The notes under the pieces: generated by a model
Seen by the model: the letters and a program-made list of their open reading frames with translations, nothing else
Told to the model about the DNA's origin: nothing
The model's database searches: none
Source: Progne subis subis
Taxonomy: Eukaryota; Chordata; Aves; Passeriformes; Hirundinidae
Length of the DNA: 64,000 bases
Reading direction: 5' to 3'
Assembly (NCBI GenBank): GCA_022316685.1
Contig: JAKJHU010000062.1
Location: forward strand, 2,441,501 to 2,505,500
Shown here: piece by piece, positions 60,511-64,000 of the stretch
Position numbering within the stretch: position 1 is the stretch's first letter
Layout of the letters: every line of letters starts with the position of its first letter
Made by a program: the position numbers and the translations under genes

Positions 60511-61689
60511 TTTGTTTTCCTTTCCAGGGACAGGAGCCAGCTCCTACCCCAGTCAGTTGTAGCTGTCAGCTGCAGAAACCCACAATTGTAACTGGCTTAA
60601 AATAACCCCCCCTCCTCTCAGGAGCTGGTGCAGCACCATTCCCCACTCAAAAGCTGTTCAGCAGCTTCGGGAAAAGAGCAAAGCCCATTTGCATCAACTT
60701 CCAGAATGCCGTTTATATAATGCTTTACCAGCCTTTTTGAGAGAAAAGGACAGCAGCTGTGGAGGTTCTGGAAGCGTTTTGCAGCAAGCATCAGGTTGGG
60801 AACAAGCATGAGGGGAATCTCCTCTTTGAAGAACGCTCTCCTTCCTTTCTGCCACGGTAACCATCAGCTGAAATCAAATTAGGAATGCATGAAACAGCTC
60901 CCACAGGTGGGGAAGTTCACATGTGAGATGATGATTGGCAGTTGCAGAGCTAAAGTACACCTGCAAAATGAGAAAGGAGGTTCATGCAGCAGCAACCATC
61001 CGTTTGGCTTACTGCGATCCAGACTGCTGCCTGGGGATATCATCTATTTATAATCCTCATGATAGATTGCAAGAAAACAAAAATTAAAAAAAAATAAAAA
61101 AGAAACAAAAAGAGAAAAAGGGACAAGGCAATCTTTCCCCAAAGAAGCATAGAAACATCTCAACCCATTGCTTCAATCCTTTCTTCACAACCTACTGCAA
61201 GTCTGAACTTCTTTGGGGTTTAAATAGAAAGAAGAAGAAAAAAAAAAAAAGAAAAAAGAATCAATATGCCTCAATATAGCTGCCTTTTGCTCCTGTCTCC
61301 ATTCTGTTCTCCACTGAAAGGCATGGAAGATGTGCCAAAATAACACAAAATTACTGCTCTTCCTCCCATGCTCCCAGCAAGACAGGAAACACTATGGCCT
61401 CATGAGAATATTTTTTAAAAAACAACTGTGGCTGCTCCTGCGCTGAGCTCCATGGAAACAACAATGGAACTCATTGCTGGACTGTAGCCTAAATCTGGGG
61501 TTTTAGCTCCATTTTTTTTGAGTTTTTTCTCAAAAAACAGCCAACACATCTCTGGTACAGCTCTGCTGATCCATCAGGAGCTAAGCTGAGCCCTCCAACT
61601 TCTTTTTAAACAAGATACCAAGCAGCCATGAAATGGCAATGACTTTCAGGATTTAGCCCAGTAACCCACAGGAGGAATGCAGGCAGGTA

Positions 61690-62320
61690 AAACTTTGTTG
61701 ACTAATGCTGCATTATGTAAAGCCAGGATCTGATCAGCGCTGGTATTTTTTTCTATGCTTGCCATGACGAATAAAAAGCACACAAAGCTTTATTTTAAAA
61801 CATAAATGAGGTTGGGCTGAACAATTCCTGTAGCTCTTTTAAAAATTACACAGTTGAAAAAGAATTGTCAATCAATTCTATAGGGAACAATGAATGCTAA
61901 AGCTCATTCGAGACCGTTTCTGTACTGGTTTTATTTTCCTAGCATAGACTGCATTATTTTGATCCACATATCAGATGGTATCTTTACACCCTGTTCTTTG
62001 AATGATTTCATCTTTCGTGCACAAAGCCACAAGAGAATCCTGAAAGACCTTTTCAATTTGTTGATCTGAAAGAGTGTTTGAATAGTGGAGAAGCCCAGCT
62101 ATTTTATATCCTTGACTTCATTATTTTTACAAAGTACAGCTACATGTGTTCCACTTTAGCCAGTAAGGACGCCATTGAAAAGTGTAAATATGCCACTCAG
62201 CATGCAGGGCTTCTTTCCCTGGCTGCAACAAGATGTTCTGCCAACTAATTCACATTTCCATGGCATTGTAATATTTCCATTAGTATGGCTGATAAAAGTT
62301 TTAAAAGTCTGGACATGTTG
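61690..62320. promoter_or_regulatory. Candidate conserved non-coding element
   Basis: This is the most enhancer-like stretch of the window. It is about 630 bases, AT-rich and repeat-free, with no homopolymer above eight bases. It contains a TTGTCAATCAATTC PBX/homeodomain-like site near 61865, AACAATGAATG (a SOX-like core) near 61887, TGATCAGCGC near 61730, and a CACTTTAGCCAG to CATTGTAATATTTCC run near 62152-62278. An 83-codon plus frame (62175-62426) overlaps only the end. The assignment is inference from composition and motifs. Confidence 0.35.
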
Positions 62321-63707
62321 GCAACCTTCAACGTTTTTTAAGAAACTTCTGCCCTACCTCTTCTTGAAGAAAAGGAAACAACAAAAGAGCCAAACTAAAG
62401 AACTAAAACAAATCATCATGACTTAGAAAAATGATGGGTTTAGTTTTTGTATTTGTTTTAGGTAGGAAAGCAATTCCATTTTTTAACCTTCTGCCATTTT
62501 AAATGTTTTGAAGAAACTGGCATCACAAGCTAAACAGACATTGAGAGAAGTTGGGCACAAAGCCAGAACTCGTCACACTTGTGAGTCAATGTAGTCCAGA
62601 ATTCTACCATGCACAAAGACATGAGTCAAACACTGAAAGCAGCCAAAGGCCAGAAGGATGAGATAAAGGGCAGCAAGGAGATAACTTTGAGCAGTCCCTA
62701 CTTTATAAATCCTAGGAGAAGTTGGCAGACCTCATCCAGAGAAACCAAACCTTGGATGAGCAAACGAGGCCCACAAAAGGAAGTTGACTTCCTCAGAGAG
62801 CAGGAGGCCAAAGCACCAGAAATTCATGCAACACAGGAAACAACAGAAAAGGAAATAGATATTTCTGATGGAAAGTAAGCAGCTAATTGGGATGCTAAAG
62901 CCTCTGCTGCTCTAAGAAAGAGGGGGAAAAGGAATCACACAGGATCACAGGGATCAGAGAGAAGCACTGTGCTGTTTGCATCCTCAGACTCAGGTGAAAT
63001 GCAAAACCCCCTCATCTCGCCTGAGACAGGCTCACAAATCCTGGAAGAGGGAAGTTATCTTTTTTCTTCTTTCCGTAAATAAAGCCAACTAAAATACAAA
63101 GCTTGAATAAATATGGCAAAATATAACAAATTTAGATCAAGAATATTGGACAAGAACCCAGGCAAGGAACACTAAAATCTCCTTTCTCCCCACTCAGAGC
63201 TTCACACCCTGCTGCTGGGGGCAAGGGGAAAGAACACAACCCCCGACAACCTCACAGGTTTCCTGTTGTGAGGCAACATTAACTACTTATTTAATACATT
63301 AAATAACCACTGAGGCACTCAGCTTCATCATTAATTAGCTCATCAACATCTTGCAATCAGTAGTGTGCAGCATAAACAATTCCAGCCCTGCTCCACTCAA
63401 AGCTAACTTCATTCTGATGAGTATTTTGTGCATCACTGATTGTGAGTGAGAGCTGTTTTCAGGACTGATCATAGAAGCCTCACTAAGTGACGGAGCTGGA
63501 GCACTCCTTTTCTTGGAGTGTTTCACAGGGGTAGTATTTGTGGCTTCTAGAAACATCACACAGATGAGGAATTCAACCTATCCTCTCATAACAGTATTTC
63601 TTTTAACACAGCAAGAAATACACATTCATAAAGTCTTAAAGCCTGAGCACACAGTGCTGCAGGGAATTCATTACCTGGAAATTCCTGTTCCCATCTACTG
63701 CTCCATG
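62321..63707. other. Unique non-coding stretch
   Basis: No gene is visible. The 89-codon plus frame at 62609-62878 is charged and lysine/glutamate-rich but has no domain. The 74-codon minus frame at 63335-63559 likewise has none. Confidence 0.5.
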
Positions 63708-64000
63708 TGATGCCATAAGTTTTATCTTTGCTGTATTTCAGGTTCTGTGCTGCCCAGGTGCAGCTCTGAGCTCACACTCAGGGTCACTCAGCTCTCTGCA
63801 CACAGCAGGGACACAAAACAAATCCTGTTCCTGCTGCACACCAAGGACAACTTTCAGCCCAAAAGCACAAACAAGGGTGGATGGAGGGAGGAACAAGAAG
63901 GATGGGACCTCACAGCCTGGAGCTGGAATTGGACAATTAAACCCCAATGTGCAAATGGACCAAAACTGATCAAAGTGTGAGACCTCATGACCCTTTGTCC
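63708..64000 (+). mobile_element. LTR, family A, copy 2 (plus strand), cut by the window edge
   Basis: The element starts TGATGCCATA at 63708 and runs to the end of the window. Its 293 bases match 27257 back to 26965 of the first copy with about nine substitutions and no gap, close to 97% identity. The first two bases TG and the position of the match to the terminus of copy 1 fix the start. About 150 more bases, including the AATAAA-containing end, should lie beyond the window. Whether a provirus follows cannot be seen. The 69-codon minus frame and 77-codon plus frame here repeat the shadow translations seen at 26892-27227. Confidence 0.85.

Larger units (their letters stand above)
56112..61689. 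other. Unique non-coding stretch
   Basis: No gene is visible. Frames reach 139 codons (57378-57797 plus) without domains. An (AAT)n array lies at 57075-57094, a 21-base A run at 57806-57826, a GC- and CpG-richer patch at 60240-60510 and A-rich patches at 61077-61120 and 61230-61260. A 9-bp stem with a T6 loop is at 61514-61537. Confidence 0.5.

Noticed and set aside
61514..61537. 9-bp stem with T6 loop as a terminator or small RNA hairpin
   Set aside because: It is made mostly of A:T pairs, sits in no transcript context and is expected by chance in AT-rich DNA.
26815..64000. Family A copies as the two LTRs of one provirus
   Set aside because: They are inverted relative to each other and separated by unrelated unique sequence.
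1..64000. tRNA, rRNA or snRNA genes
   Set aside because: I saw no paired A-box/B-box sequences with a cloverleaf, and no rRNA or snRNA landmark. A covariance-model scan would be needed to exclude microRNAs.

Overview
The window reads as non-coding DNA from a bird, most likely a songbird. The bird call rests on two copies of the 3' end of a CR1 retrotransposon, the dominant avian LINE, and on three families of retroviral-type LTR sequence of the kind seen in passerines. I found no protein-coding gene I can defend. Every open frame is short, most overlap others on the opposite strand, and none shows a recognisable domain or a run of exons with matching splice phases. I also saw no tRNA, rRNA, operon or CRISPR array. 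The window could be intergenic or lie inside a very long intron; the sequence alone does not decide.

Layout. 1-4390 is unique sequence. An LTR-like element (family B) lies at 4391-4935 on the minus strand. A CR1 fragment is at 7840-8134 (minus) and a third type of LTR (family C) at about 11200-11515 (plus). A long, mostly unique stretch with several enhancer-like blocks and one GATA/GACA microsatellite runs to 26814. A complete-looking solo LTR (family A) with 10-bp inverted ends occupies 26815-27257. The stretch 28400-38200 is rich in A-only, T-only and A/C-only tracts. A 360-bp block is duplicated at 40725-41082 and 43897-44252, with a second CR1 fragment between the copies. Seven tandem units of 85-92 bp fill 46838-47437. 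A second family B copy is at 51205-51742 (plus). The window ends inside a second family A LTR (63708-64000), inverted relative to the first and about 97% identical to it.

Nothing here works together as a pathway or operon. The structure is that of repeat turnover in an avian genome: truncated LINE tails, LTRs in opposite orientations, one local duplication, one minisatellite and many homopolymer tracts. Between the repeats are stretches with homeodomain-like and E-box-like sites that may be conserved regulatory elements. The most useful leads are the inverted LTR A pair, the inverted LTR B pair, the local 360-bp duplication, the tandem array whose 87-bp unit keeps a 29-residue frame open, and two exon-like frames with good splice signals (minus strand at 45561-45685 and 55489-55745). 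None of the exon-like frames is claimed as a gene.
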